Of a stretch of 64,000 nt of DNA, positions 7,803-16,699 are shown piece by piece (position 1 is the first letter of the stretch; every line of letters starts with the position of its first letter). The stretch is from NCBI RefSeq assembly GCF_009828115.1, contig NZ_WTYL01000001.1, positions 620,001 through 684,000 of the forward strand. Direction: 5' to 3'. Below the pieces are notes generated by a model that worked only from the letters and a program-made list of their open reading frames with translations, did no database searches and had not been told where the DNA came from. Position numbers and translations under genes: made by a program. Source of the stretch: Allopontixanthobacter sediminis. Its GTDB lineage: Bacteria > Pseudomonadota > Alphaproteobacteria > Sphingomonadales > Sphingomonadaceae.

Positions 7803-9449
7803 ATGAGTGAACGGGAATCGATGCCATGCGACGTAGTGATTGTGGGCGGGGGCGTGGCTGGCCTGTCCGCCGCGATCCGGCTGAAGCAGATCAACGAGGA
7901 ACTGGAAGTCGTCGTCCTGGAAAAAGGCTCCGAGATCGGCGCGCACATCCTGTCCGGCGCAGTTATCGATCCCAAGTCGCTCGACGAGCTGCTGCCTGAC
8001 TGGCGCGACATGGATTGCCCGATGGCGGAAACGCCGGTCACGGACAACTGGCACTGGGTGCTGTCGAAGGGCAAGAAATACGCGCTGCCGCATCTGATGA
8101 TGCCGCCATTCATGTCGAACAAGGGCTGTTACACCGGTTCGCTGGGCAATCTCACCCGCTGGCTGGCCGAACAGGCCGAGGGGCTGGGGGTGATGGTGTT
8201 CCCCGGCTTCCCCGCCGCCGAAGTGATGTTCGACGATGCCGGTGCCGTGGCCGGGGTGGTCACGCAGGACATGGGCGTCGCCGCCGATGGATCGCATAAA
8301 TCCGACTATCAGCCGGGTATGGAGATCCACGCGAAATACACGATGTTCGCAGAAGGCGCGCGCGGCAATCTGACTAAGCAGATAAAGGCGATGTTCAACC
8401 TGGAGGCGGATTGCCAGCCGCAGGTTTACGGGCTCGGCATCAAGGAACTGTGGGACATCGATCCCGAATTGCACGTGCCCGGCCGGGTCATCCACACGCA
8501 GGGTTGGCCAATGTCCGAAACCGACAGCTGGGGCGGCGGCTTCCTGTATCACCAGGCGAATGGCCAGGTCGCGCTCGGCTTCGTCACCGCGCTCGATTAC
8601 AAGAACCCGTATGTCTCGCCGTATCACGAATTCCAGCGGTGGAAGACTCATCCGGCGATCCGCGAATATCTCGAAGGCGGCAAACGGGTCGCTTACGGTG
8701 CGCGCGCGATCAACGAAGGTGGCTGGCAATCGGTGCCCAAACTGGCGTTCCCAGGCGGCGCGCTGATCGGATGCGCGGCGGGCTTCGTGAACGTGCCGCG
8801 CATCAAGGGCAGCCACACCGCGATGAAGAGCGGGATGCTGGCGGCCGAAAGCGCCGCAGCGGCCATCGCGAACGGGGCGGAGCACACCGAACTCGCCGAT
8901 TACGACGCCGCCGTACGGTCCAGCTGGATCGCCAAGGAATTGCAACAGGTGAAGAACGCCCAGCCAGCGGTCGCGAAGTTCGGCGGCGAGATTGGCACCA
9001 TCGTGGCCGGTCTCGACATGTGGATGCGGCAGTTGAAGATCGGCCTGCCGATCTCGATGAAGCACGAACCCGATTACGAGCTGACCACGCGCGCCGATCT
9101 GTTCCGGCCGATTGCGTATCCGAAACCCGACGGGGTGCTGACCTTCGACCGGCTGACGTCGGTGGCATTTTCCTACACCAACCATGCCGAGGACCAGCCC
9201 AACCACCTGCAGGTCAAGGACATGGAGCTGCAGAAACGCAGCGAGTTCGAAATCTTCGCCGGACCCTCGGCCCGCTATTGCCCCGCCGGGGTTTACGAGT
9301 GGGTGGTCGAGGATGGCGCGGAACCGAAATTCGTGATCAACTCGCAGAACTGCGTCCATTGCAAGACTTGCGACATCAAGGACCCGAACCAGAACATCAA
9401 CTGGACCACGCCCGAAGGCGGCGGGGGCCCGAACTACCCGAATATGTGA
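7803..9449 (+). CDS. Electron-transfer flavoprotein:ubiquinone oxidoreductase
   Basis: Membrane-associated ETF-QO (about 548 residues) passes electrons from reduced ETF to ubiquinone, linking acyl-CoA and amino-acid oxidation to respiration. The N-terminal FAD motif is VVIVGGGVAGLSAAIRL. The C-terminal ferredoxin-like segment carries the [4Fe-4S] cysteines in YCPAGVYEW and NCVHCKTCDIKDP, followed by the conserved INWTTPEGGGGPNYPNM end. The start at 7803 (MSERES) is chosen over an ATG 27 bases earlier because GAAGGA lies about 9 bases upstream and because family members begin this way. It is divergent from the UDG-like gene with 88 bases between. Confidence 0.95.
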   Translation: MSERESMPCDVVIVGGGVAGLSAAIRLKQINEELEVVVLEKGSEIGAHILSGAVIDPKSLDELLPDWRDMDCPMAETPVTDNWHWVLSKGKKYALPHLMMPPFMSNKGCYTGSLGNLTRWLAEQAEGLGVMVFPGFPAAEVMFDDAGAVAGVVTQDMGVAADGSHKSDYQPGMEIHAKYTMFAEGARGNLTKQIKAMFNLEADCQPQVYGLGIKELWDIDPELHVPGRVIHTQGWPMSETDSWGGGFLYHQANGQVALGFVTALDYKNPYVSPYHEFQRWKTHPAIREYLEGGKRVAYGARAINEGGWQSVPKLAFPGGALIGCAAGFVNVPRIKGSHTAMKSGMLAAESAAAAIANGAEHTELADYDAAVRSSWIAKELQQVKNAQPAVAKFGGEIGTIVAGLDMWMRQLKIGLPISMKHEPDYELTTRADLFRPIAYPKPDGVLTFDRLTSVAFSYTNHAEDQPNHLQVKDMELQKRSEFEIFAGPSARYCPAGVYEWVVEDGAEPKFVINSQNCVHCKTCDIKDPNQNINWTTPEGGGGPNYPNM

Positions 9450-9465
9450 TGGGGTTCCCGTGAGG

Positions 9466-9551
9466 CACCACCCCCAAACCCCCTCCTCTGAAGTGCAGGG
9501 GGCTGCAAACTTCTCCCCCTCCTCTTCAGAGGAGGGGGCCGGGGGGTGGTG
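9466..9551. repeat. Nested palindromic intergenic repeat
   Basis: Between ETF-QO and ispE lies a C-rich/G-rich inverted repeat. CCCCCTCCTCTGAAG at 9479-9493 pairs perfectly with 9524-9538, and an outer arm at 9466-9475 pairs with 9542-9551. Nested inside, CCCCCTCCTCT at 9515-9525 pairs perfectly with 9528-9538 across a 2-base loop, so two alternative hairpins share one arm. It resembles dispersed palindromic elements seen in sphingomonad intergenic regions and could act as a terminator or mRNA-stability element. Copy number in the genome cannot be judged here. Confidence 0.8.
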
Positions 9552-9560
9552 GCCTTAACC

Positions 9561-10379
9561 ATGCGCGAAACCGCCTATGCCAAGATCAACCTAGCACTGC
9601 ATGTCCGAAGGCGCCGCGACGATGGCTATCACGAACTCGAAACCCTGTTCGCCTTCGTTGACGACGGTGACATCCTGTCGGCCCGAACCGCCGCACACGA
9701 CGAGTTAAGGGTCAGCGGCGAGTTTGCCCCGCAACTGACGGATAGTTTTGGCAATATCGCTGCAAAGGCGCTCAGCAAACTTCCCCGCACTGGCGGCATC
9801 TTGATCAATCTGGAGAAGCGCCTGCCCGTCGCGGCAGGCCTCGGCGGCGGGTCTGCCGACGCCGGGGCGGTCTTCCGCATCGTGCGCGAACTGCACGGGT
9901 TGCCCGACGACTGGATGAAGCGCGCCGCCGCGCTCGGTGCGGATGTTCCGGCCTGCGTCGAGAGCGTTACCTGTGTCGGGCGCGGGACGGGTACGGACCT
10001 GGAGCCGGTCGAGAACGACCTTGCCGGCACTCCGGTGCTGCTGGTCAATCCGCGTGTGCCGCTGTCCACCGGGCCGGTGTTCGACGCATGGGCCAGTTCT
10101 GGGGACGGGCAAGATCGCGGCGCTCTGCCAGACGGCTCAGCCTCGGAAATCGCCCGCGAGGGGCGCAACGATCTTGAAGCGCCGGCGATTAGCTTGTGCC
10201 CGCCCATTGGGGACGTGCTCGCGGCGCTGCGCGAGACCGGAGCGTCGCTCGTGCGCATGTCCGGCAGCGGGGCGACCTGCTTCGCACTTTATGACGACAG
10301 GAAAGCCCTGACGGAAGCCGCCGAAGCGCTGGCCGTTAACCAACCTGACTGGTGGCAGATGCAGGGGCGGCTGCGATGA
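9561..10379 (+). CDS. ispE: 4-diphosphocytidyl-2-C-methyl-D-erythritol kinase
   Basis: IspE phosphorylates CDP-methylerythritol at the 2-hydroxyl in the MEP route to isoprenoids. The 272-residue product has the GHMP-kinase features: AYAKINLALHVRRRRDDGYH at the N-terminus, the glycine-rich ATP loop GLGGGSADAGAVFR, and the C-terminal RMSGSGATCFALY motif. The ATG at 9561 gives the usual METAYAKINL-like beginning; an in-frame GTG at 9546 lies within the palindromic repeat. Its stop overlaps the next gene by ATGA. Confidence 0.95.
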   Translation: MRETAYAKINLALHVRRRRDDGYHELETLFAFVDDGDILSARTAAHDELRVSGEFAPQLTDSFGNIAAKALSKLPRTGGILINLEKRLPVAAGLGGGSADAGAVFRIVRELHGLPDDWMKRAAALGADVPACVESVTCVGRGTGTDLEPVENDLAGTPVLLVNPRVPLSTGPVFDAWASSGDGQDRGALPDGSASEIAREGRNDLEAPAISLCPPIGDVLAALRETGASLVRMSGSGATCFALYDDRKALTEAAEALAVNQPDWWQMQGRLR

Positions 10380-11110
10380 TTGGCGAACAGCCCTTCCGCC
10401 GGGTGGGTGAAGCGCGGAAGCACGGCATCGTCTGCGTCGCGGATCATGCATCGAATTTCGTTCCCGCGGACATCGCGCTGGGCATCCCGGAAGCCTTGCT
10501 GGGCAACCACATTGCGGTCGATATCGGCACGGCGGGTATCGCCGACCGCCTCGCTCGCCGTCACGGCATCCCGGCGCATATCGCGGCGGTCAGCCGTATC
10601 GTCTGCGACCTTCACCGCACCGAAGATTCGCCCGGCCTCGTCCCGGTCACCAGCGACGGGCACACCATCCCGGGCAATATCGGCGCCAATATCGAGGGGC
10701 GGATCGAACGCTTCCACCGGCCGTACCATACTGCGCTGGGCGCGTGGCTGGATGCGGCCGAACCGGAGTTGATCCTTGCGCTCCACAGCTTCACCCCGAG
10801 CCTGGCCAGCCGCGAGGAGGACCGCCCGTGGCAGGTCGCGCTGCTGTACAACCAGGATGACCGCGCCGCCCGCCACGCGATACGCCTGTTCGAGGCGGAA
10901 GGCCTCACCGTGGGCGACAACCAGCCCTACTCCGGCCGCGACCTCAACGCCACGATGGACCGCCATGCCGAGGCGAAGGGGCGGCCCTACATGACGATCG
11001 AGATCCGGCAGGACGAGATCACCACAGAGGCGCAGCAGGCACGCTGGGCGGCTCTGGTGGCCGATGTGGCGGAGCGCACCGCGCTGGCGCTGAGGGGTGG
11101 GAAGGTCTGA
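10376..11110 (+). CDS. N-formylglutamate amidohydrolase-like protein
   Basis: A 244-residue member of the N-formylglutamate amidohydrolase (FGase, HutG-type) family, zinc-dependent hydrolases. The family is indicated by VADHASNFVP near the N-terminus, VDIGTAGIADRLARR, the CDLHRTEDSPGLVP segment, LALHSFTPSL and the C-terminal MTIEIRQDEI with the expected metal-binding and catalytic acidic/histidine residues. It starts at the ATG that overlaps the ispE stop. No histidine-utilisation genes lie nearby, so the true substrate may differ from formylglutamate. Confidence 0.82.
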   Translation: MIGEQPFRRVGEARKHGIVCVADHASNFVPADIALGIPEALLGNHIAVDIGTAGIADRLARRHGIPAHIAAVSRIVCDLHRTEDSPGLVPVTSDGHTIPGNIGANIEGRIERFHRPYHTALGAWLDAAEPELILALHSFTPSLASREEDRPWQVALLYNQDDRAARHAIRLFEAEGLTVGDNQPYSGRDLNATMDRHAEAKGRPYMTIEIRQDEITTEAQQARWAALVADVAERTALALRGGKV

Positions 11111-11179
11111 AGCCCAGCTAGGCGCGGCTAAACCTCAGTTGCGCTTGTAAATCGGCGGCGTTGCGGCGAAAGCTGCGGT

Positions 11180-11221
11180 CCCGGCTTTCGGGGCCCCGGC
11201 TTTGGGGCCCCGGCTTTGGGG
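11180..11221. repeat. Three tandem 14-bp self-complementary units
   Basis: Two exact copies of CCCCGGCTTTGGGG (11194-11207 and 11208-11221) preceded by a variant (11180-11193, CCCGGCTTTCGGGG after a T). Each unit is close to palindromic, so the tract can form several alternative hairpins. It lies in the leader of ilvD, about 20 bases before the start codon. Confidence 0.75.
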
Positions 11222-11242
11222 AAATGACGGAGTATCTGAAGC

Positions 11243-12964
11243 GTGACTGCCAAATTCGACAAGTCGAAACTGCCCAGCCGACACGTATCGGTCGGGCCGG
11301 AGCGCGCGCCGCACCGGTCGTATTACTACGCGATGGGGATGACCGAGGAAGAGATCAACCGGCCCTTCGTTGCCGTCGCTTCCGCCGGGAACGACAGCGC
11401 GCCGTGCAACACAGCGCTGGATGCGCAGGCCAACATCTGCCGCACCGGGGTGATCGAGGCGGGCGGAACGCCGCGCCGGTTCAACACCATCACCGTGACC
11501 GATGGCATCGCCATGGGGCACCAGGGGATGAAAAGCTCGCTGGTCAGCCGCGAAGTGATCGCGGATTCGGTCGAACTGTCGGTGCGCGGCCATTGCTACG
11601 ACGCGCTGGTAGGCTTCGCGGGATGCGACAAGAGCCTGCCGGGCATGATGATGTCGATGCTGCGCCTGAATGTGCCGAGCATCTTCGTCTATGGCGGATC
11701 GATCCTGCCGGGCCGGTTCCACGAAAAGGACGTGACCGTGGTCGATGTGTTCGAAGCGGTCGGCCAGTACGAAGCCGGCAATTGCCCGCTGGCGCAGCTG
11801 ACAGCGCTCGAAAAGGTCGCCTGCCCGGGCCACGGCGCGTGCGGCGGCCAGTTCACCGCCAACACCATGGCCTGTGTAGGGGAAGCCATAGGATTATCCT
11901 TGCCAAACAGCAATATGGCGCCCGCTCCGTATAAATCGCGCGAGGAAGTGGCGGTCGCCGCGGGCCGTCAGGTCATGTACCTGCTGGAACACAATATCCG
12001 CCCACGAGACATCTGCACCCGCGCCGCGTTCGAGAACGCCGCCCGGGTCGTCGCGGCCACCGGCGGATCGACCAACGCAGCGCTCCATCTGCCCGCAATG
12101 GCCAGCGAATGCGGCATCGAATTTGACCTGTTCGATGTGGCTGAAATGTTCAAGTCCACGCCTTATATCGCCGATCTCAAGCCCGGCGGGCAGTATGTCG
12201 CCAAGGACATGCACGATGCAGGCGGCGTATATATGCTGATGAAAACCATGCTCGAAGGCGGATTTCTCGATCCCAGCCCGATGACCGTGACCGGCAAGAC
12301 GTTGGGCGAGAATATCGAGGAAATCACCTGGAACCCCGACCAGAAGGTCATCTACAGCGTCGCCGCGCCGATCACTCCGACCGGCGGCGTGGTCGGCCTG
12401 CGCGGCAGCCTTGCCCCCGATGGGGCAATCGTGAAGGTCGCCGGGATGGCGCGCCTCCAGTTCACCGGACCCGCGCAGGTGTTCGAATGCGAGGAAGACG
12501 CGTTCGCCGCGGTCAAGGCGCACCGGATCAAGGAAGGCGGCGTCGTCGTGATCCGCTACGAAGGGCCCAAGGGCGGCCCGGGGATGCGCGAAATGTTGTC
12601 CACCACCGCCGCGCTTTACGGGCAGGGCATGGGCGAGAAGGTTGCCCTAATTACCGATGGTCGGTTCTCCGGCGCGACGCGAGGGTTCTGCATCGGCCAT
12701 GTCGGCCCCGAAGCGAGCGATTGCGGCCCGATTGCGCTGGTCGAAGATGGCGACATCATCGCGATCGATGCCGAGGCCGGAACGATCGACCTGCTGGTGG
12801 AAGACGAAGTGCTCGACGCCCGCCGCCTAGCGTGGCAGCCCCGCCAGAACGATTACCAGTCGGGCGCGTTGTGGCGTTACGCCCAGAACGTCGGCCCCGC
12901 CAGCAAGGGCGCTCTGACCCACCCGGGCGGCGCGGCGGAAACGCATGTCTATGCGGATATCTAG
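11243..12964 (+). CDS. ilvD: Dihydroxy-acid dehydratase
   Basis: Fe-S dehydratase converting 2,3-dihydroxy-isovalerate and -methylvalerate to the keto acids of valine/isoleucine synthesis, also supplying pantothenate. The 573-residue product starts at GTG 11243; no in-frame ATG lies close upstream. Expected cluster and active-site segments are present: [10 protein letters not shown] near residue 55, [10 protein letters not shown] near 130, and [16 protein letters not shown] near 195. The C-terminal half contains [15 protein letters not shown] and [20 protein letters not shown]. The 3' end overlaps a small lipoprotein gene. Confidence 0.96.
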   Translation: MTAKFDKSKLPSRHVSVGPERAPHRSYYYAMGMTEEEINRPFVAVASAGNDSAPCNTALDAQANICRTGVIEAGGTPRRFNTITVTDGIAMGHQGMKSSLVSREVIADSVELSVRGHCYDALVGFAGCDKSLPGMMMSMLRLNVPSIFVYGGSILPGRFHEKDVTVVDVFEAVGQYEAGNCPLAQLTALEKVACPGHGACGGQFTANTMACVGEAIGLSLPNSNMAPAPYKSREEVAVAAGRQVMYLLEHNIRPRDICTRAAFENAARVVAATGGSTNAALHLPAMASECGIEFDLFDVAEMFKSTPYIADLKPGGQYVAKDMHDAGGVYMLMKTMLEGGFLDPSPMTVTGKTLGENIEEITWNPDQKVIYSVAAPITPTGGVVGLRGSLAPDGAIVKVAGMARLQFTGPAQVFECEEDAFAAVKAHRIKEGGVVVIRYEGPKGGPGMREMLSTTAALYGQGMGEKVALITDGRFSGATRGFCIGHVGPEASDCGPIALVEDGDIIAIDAEAGTIDLLVEDEVLDARRLAWQPRQNDYQSGALWRYAQNVGPASKGALTHPGGAAETHVYADI

Positions 12965-13328
12965 CGCCCTGATCCTCGTCTTGACCTCCTCGGCCTGTTC
13001 CGCAGGCGCGGAGCAGCCGCAGGCCGACGCTGGGGCGCAGCGCATAGAATGCGCGCTGGGTGAGGGGGCGGAATTCGCCGACGATTGCCTAGTGGAACGC
13101 TCGGCCAGCGGGGATACGCGTGTAGTCACGGTACGGCACCCCGACGGCGGGTTCCGCCGGTTCGAGCAAGTCGATGACGGTCGCGGCCTGACGATTGCCG
13201 ACGGGGCAGACGATGCGGTGACAAGCCTTGCAGGAGACGTCCTCGAGATCACCGTGGGAAAGGACCGCTACCGTTTCCCGGCCACCGCAACTGGCGGCGG
13301 TCTGGAAAATGCTGGCTCGGGTGACTGA
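12945..13328 (+). CDS. Small hypothetical lipoprotein
   Basis: A 127-residue protein whose N-terminus is a lipoprotein signal peptide ([11 protein letters not shown], lipid-modified cysteine near residue 18). The mature part has a conserved-looking [20 protein letters not shown] segment with two cysteines, then a beta-rich stretch with [11 protein letters not shown] do not recognise a named family, but similar small lipoproteins follow ilvD in related genomes as far as I recall. It overlaps ilvD at its 5' end by 20 bases and the nnr gene at its 3' end, so all three are likely on one transcript. ATG 12951 is an alternative start. Confidence 0.65.
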   Translation: MSMRISSALILVLTSSACSAGAEQPQADAGAQRIECALGEGAEFADDCLVERSASGDTRVVTVRHPDGGFRRFEQVDDGRGLTIADGADDAVTSLAGDVLEITVGKDRYRFPATATGGGLENAGSGD

Positions 13329-14724
13329 CCTGTTGCCCGATCCGGTCCTGACCGTCAGCGAGATGCGCGCCGCGGAACAAGCGTTGATTGATGCCGGCAC
13401 CGACGTCCATGAGCTGATGCAGCGAGCGGGACGCGGCGCTGCGGAATGGGTCTGGCGGATAGCCGCGGGCCGGGCGGTCACGGTGCTGTGCGGACCGGGC
13501 AACAACGGCGGTGACGGCTATGTTATCGCCGAGACATTGCGCGCACGCGGATTGCCGGTGCTGGTGGTCGCTCCGATCGAACCCGCAACCGAAGCGGCGC
13601 ACCGCGCGCGCGGCGGCTACGTGGGTGACGTCACGGCGTCCTCCGAGGGTGTTTCGGGGCAGGTGTTGGTCGATTGCCTGTTCGGGTCCGGTCTCAGCCG
13701 CGAGATTTCCGCCGATTTGGCGAACCCCTTGAAGGCGCTTGCCTCCACCCACGCATACCGGATCGCCGTCGACCTGCCGAGCGGCATCGAAAGTGACCGG
13801 GGCACGTTGTTCGGCCCGGCTATTGAATATCACCTGACCCTTGCGCTGGGCGCGTGGAAGCGGGCGCATTTCCTGATGCCTGCCGCCAGCAGGATGGGAG
13901 CCTTGCGGCTGGTGGACATTGGCGTCGACCGGTCTGCGGGACATGCGCACCGGATCATGCGGCCCCGCCTCTCCGCGCCTGCCGCCGATGCACACAAGTA
14001 CCGGCGCGGATTGCTCGCGATTGTCGGCGGCGCGATGCCCGGTGCCGCGCTGCTCTCGGCGGAGGGCGCGATGCATTCGGGTGCAGGCTATGTGAAGCTG
14101 TTGTCGGAACATTCGCATCCCGGTGCCCCTGCGGACCTGGTGCTGGACAGCCGTGATCTGGCCAAGGCGCTGTCCGACGCGCGGATCAACGCACTGCTGG
14201 TCGGTCCGGGGCTTGGCCGTGATGATGACGCGACAGACCGTCTGAAGGAGGCGCTCCGGCGCGACCTGCCGACGGTCCTGGATGCCGATGGGCTCGCGAT
14301 ACTCCAGCCCGGGTGGCTTGGCGCGCGCACCAAGCCGCTGGTCCTGACCCCGCATGAAGGCGAATTGGCGGCGCTCGAAAAGGCATTCGGGCTGGATGGA
14401 GCAGGCGGCAAGGTCGATCGCGCGGCCGCTCTGGCAAAAGCGACCGGTGCGGTCGTCGTCGCCAAGGGCGCTGACACGCTGGTCGCATCTCCCGAGGGCC
14501 GGATCGCCTTTGCGGACCGATCATCCAGTTGGCTTTCCACCGCCGGCACCGGCGACGTCCTGGCGGGTATCATGGCGAGCCGCCTTGCGAATGGCGCGCC
14601 GCCTTTCTCCGCCGCGTGCGAGGCAGTCTGGCTCCATGCCGAAGCCGCGCGGCAGGCCGGGGCCGCTTTTACCGCGATGGAACTGGCGCTCTGCGTCAAG
14701 GGCGCTTACGCAGCCACCCTGTGA
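13309..14724 (+). CDS. nnr: Bifunctional NAD(P)H-hydrate epimerase / ADP-dependent dehydratase
   Basis: Repairs hydrated NADH and NADPH. The N-terminal YjeF epimerase domain shows CGPGNNGGDGYVIAETL and DCLFGSGLSREI. The C-terminal ribokinase-like dehydratase domain (from about residue 225) shows LLVGPGLGRDDD, LDADGLAILQP, LTPHEGELAALE and the catalytic TAGTGDVLAGIMAS motif. At 471 residues it has the usual two-domain length. The start at ATG 13309 lies inside the preceding lipoprotein gene; GTG 13321, which overlaps that gene's stop region, is a reasonable alternative. The stop overlaps the next gene by GTGA. Confidence 0.93.
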   Translation: MLARVTDLLPDPVLTVSEMRAAEQALIDAGTDVHELMQRAGRGAAEWVWRIAAGRAVTVLCGPGNNGGDGYVIAETLRARGLPVLVVAPIEPATEAAHRARGGYVGDVTASSEGVSGQVLVDCLFGSGLSREISADLANPLKALASTHAYRIAVDLPSGIESDRGTLFGPAIEYHLTLALGAWKRAHFLMPAASRMGALRLVDIGVDRSAGHAHRIMRPRLSAPAADAHKYRRGLLAIVGGAMPGAALLSAEGAMHSGAGYVKLLSEHSHPGAPADLVLDSRDLAKALSDARINALLVGPGLGRDDDATDRLKEALRRDLPTVLDADGLAILQPGWLGARTKPLVLTPHEGELAALEKAFGLDGAGGKVDRAAALAKATGAVVVAKGADTLVASPEGRIAFADRSSSWLSTAGTGDVLAGIMASRLANGAPPFSAACEAVWLHAEAARQAGAAFTAMELALCVKGAYAATL

Positions 14725-15923
14725 ACGAATCGAAGGTAATTTTGCGTGTCGCCGCGAAGGGCGACGGTGTTTCCGCGGACGGCAGCCACTTTGCGGGCAC
14801 CGCACCGGGGGACATCATTACGCCCGATGGCAGCGTCCAGCGCGGCCCGCATTTCACCGAGCCTCCGTGCCGGCATTTCCCCGAATGCGGCGGGTGCCAG
14901 TTGCAGCACCTCGACGAGGAAACCTTGCTCAGTTTCGTGACCGCGCGGGTCACCAACGCCGCCCTCAAGGAGGGGCTGGAAATTGGCGAACTGCTGCCGA
15001 CGCATCTGTCGCCGCCGCGCAGCCGCCGCCGGGCCAGCCTGCACATCGTCAACGCGGGCGGGCGCCCGCTGGTGGGCTTCCGCAAGGCCGGTTCGCACCA
15101 GGTGATCGACATGCACCAATGCGAGATCTTGCGCCCCGAACTGTTCGCGCTGGTCGCCCCGCTGCGGCAGATGATGGCGCGCCGGCAGGGCAAGTATTCG
15201 GTCGATGCCGAATTGACGCTGACCGATCAGGGCGTCGATTGCTCGCTGAAGAATCTGACCGTCGAGGGGCTTCAGCAAACCGAGGCGATGCTCGACTTCG
15301 CGCGCGACAACGCCTTGGCTCGCCTGACGATGGACCAGGGCTACGGGCCCGAAACCGTGTGGGAGCCGGAGCCCGTCACCATGATGATGGGCCGTGTAGC
15401 GGTCCCCTTTCCGGTCGGCAGTTTCCTGCAAGCCACTGCGGACGGCGAGGCGGTGCTGGTCGATGACGCGCGCGAGTGGCTGTCCGGTAGCGCCTTCATC
15501 GCCGATTTGTTTTCAGGCGTCGGCACCTTCGCTTTTGCGCTTTGCGACCCGGCCAAGGTGCTGGCGGCGGAAGCGGCGCGGGACATGCACTTCGCCTGCA
15601 AGTCGGCGGCTGCGCTGGCCAAGCGGCCGGTCCACCCGGTGCACCGCGACCTGTTCCGTAACCCGTTGCAGGTGGATGAACTGAACCGGTTCGACGCGGT
15701 GCTGCTCGATCCGCCGCGCGCCGGAGCGAAAGACCAGGCGGATCTGCTGGCGCAAAGTACGGTGGCAAAGGTCGTTTATATCAGCTGCAACCCGTCCAGC
15801 TGGGCGCGCGATGCGGCAAGGATGGTCGCGGGCGGATACCGGCTGGAAAAACTGCGCGCGGTCGGCCAGTTTCGCTGGTCGACCCATGTGGAACTCGCCA
15901 GCCTGTTCGTTAAGGCGGCCTAG
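14721..15923 (+). CDS. Class I SAM-dependent RNA (uracil-5-) methyltransferase, RlmD/RumA-like
   Basis: Methylates C5 of a uridine in rRNA or tRNA. The protein (400 residues) has the four cysteines of an Fe-S cluster in CRHFPECGGC near residue 50 plus a later CEIL, the SAM motif LFSGVGTFAF, the DPPRAGA motif and the catalytic cysteine in YISCNPSSW. The start is the GTG overlapping the nnr stop; the frame is open upstream but there it only mirrors nnr. The TrmA/RlmC/RlmD subclass cannot be fixed from sequence alone. Its stop codon shares a CTAG palindrome with the stop of the convergent hydrolase gene. Confidence 0.9.
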   Translation: MNESKVILRVAAKGDGVSADGSHFAGTAPGDIITPDGSVQRGPHFTEPPCRHFPECGGCQLQHLDEETLLSFVTARVTNAALKEGLEIGELLPTHLSPPRSRRRASLHIVNAGGRPLVGFRKAGSHQVIDMHQCEILRPELFALVAPLRQMMARRQGKYSVDAELTLTDQGVDCSLKNLTVEGLQQTEAMLDFARDNALARLTMDQGYGPETVWEPEPVTMMMGRVAVPFPVGSFLQATADGEAVLVDDAREWLSGSAFIADLFSGVGTFAFALCDPAKVLAAEAARDMHFACKSAAALAKRPVHPVHRDLFRNPLQVDELNRFDAVLLDPPRAGAKDQADLLAQSTVAKVVYISCNPSSWARDAARMVAGGYRLEKLRAVGQFRWSTHVELASLFVKAA

Positions 15924-16699
15924 GCCTTCAGCCCAGCCAATAGCTGCTGGTACAGCCACTCCCGCGCGTGGGGTTCGGCGTAGGAATGGCCGGCATTTTC
16001 GCACTTCTCGATACGGCTGTCGCTGGCATCCCAGGCGGCCTCGAACACTTGGGCTGTCCGGTCTTTGGCGGCGAGGAGAATTTTTACCGGCCCCTCGAAA
16101 GCGGACAGGCCTGCAGCCATGCCCTGCGCCAGTGACGTCGGAGCAGGTGCCGGTCTCACCGCGCGCAGCAATCCACGCGACAGTTTGCGCAAGTTCACCC
16201 CGCCCGACAGAAGACGCGCCAATTCCTTGGGATCGCGCAGCTTTTCGGCATAGCGGGACCGGATCGCGGCGGGCGGCGGCGTGCTGTCCGCGCTGTCGTT
16301 CTCGATCACCCACGGGTTGGAGAGGACCAGCGCGTCGCAGCCGGTTCCGGCGCCGAGCATCAGCGCGCTGGCGGCATCGCAATTGCCGAACCCGACGACA
16401 CGGTCGACCTTGGGGGCCATCGCCCGGAACGCGGCGAGCGCGGCGGCGATATCGTTCTGGCTGGCGCGGAAGCCGCGGTCTTCTCCGTCGCTGTCTCCCA
16501 CGCCGCGCCGGTCGAACCGGAAGACCGGAAATCCGGCCTCCGCAAGCCGCGCGGCCAGCTGGGCCTGCCCGGAGAAGGCGCCCGAGCGGATTTCGCTGCC
16601 GCCGGTGACGATCAGCAGGCCGCTGGAGCTTGGCGCTGTATCAAGTGTCCCGGCCAAGGCTTTGCTACCGCACGGAAAAGTCATGTGCAGGCGGGTCAT
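15920..16699 (-). CDS. Exosortase A system-associated hydrolase 1
   Basis: A 259-residue alpha/beta-hydrolase of the type found only in XrtA/PEP-CTERM polysaccharide loci. The LLIVTGGSEIRSGAF segment and the FDRRGVGDSDGE motif match that family. The nucleophile elbow reads GFGNCDAAS, putting cysteine where classical hydrolases have serine, which I believe is usual in this subfamily. A histidine in AGHSYAEP is the probable catalytic base. The start overlaps the stop of the hydrolase 2 gene (ATGA). It is the last gene of the minus arm of the EPS locus, and its substrate is unknown. Confidence 0.85.
   Translation of the reverse strand: MTRLHMTFPCGSKALAGTLDTAPSSSGLLIVTGGSEIRSGAFSGQAQLAARLAEAGFPVFRFDRRGVGDSDGEDRGFRASQNDIAAALAAFRAMAPKVDRVVGFGNCDAASALMLGAGTGCDALVLSNPWVIENDSADSTPPPAAIRSRYAEKLRDPKELARLLSGGVNLRKLSRGLLRAVRPAPAPTSLAQGMAAGLSAFEGPVKILLAAKDRTAQVFEAAWDASDSRIEKCENAGHSYAEPHAREWLYQQLLAGLKA

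Noticed and set aside
7752-9359. 535-codon open frame on the minus strand
   Set aside because: It lies antisense to the well-supported ETF-QO gene; high GC keeps the opposite frame open, and the translation is Arg/His/Gln-rich with no domain.
11180-11221. Possible CRISPR-like array
   Set aside because: The three units are directly adjacent with no spacers and only 14 bases long; a tandem repeat, not CRISPR.
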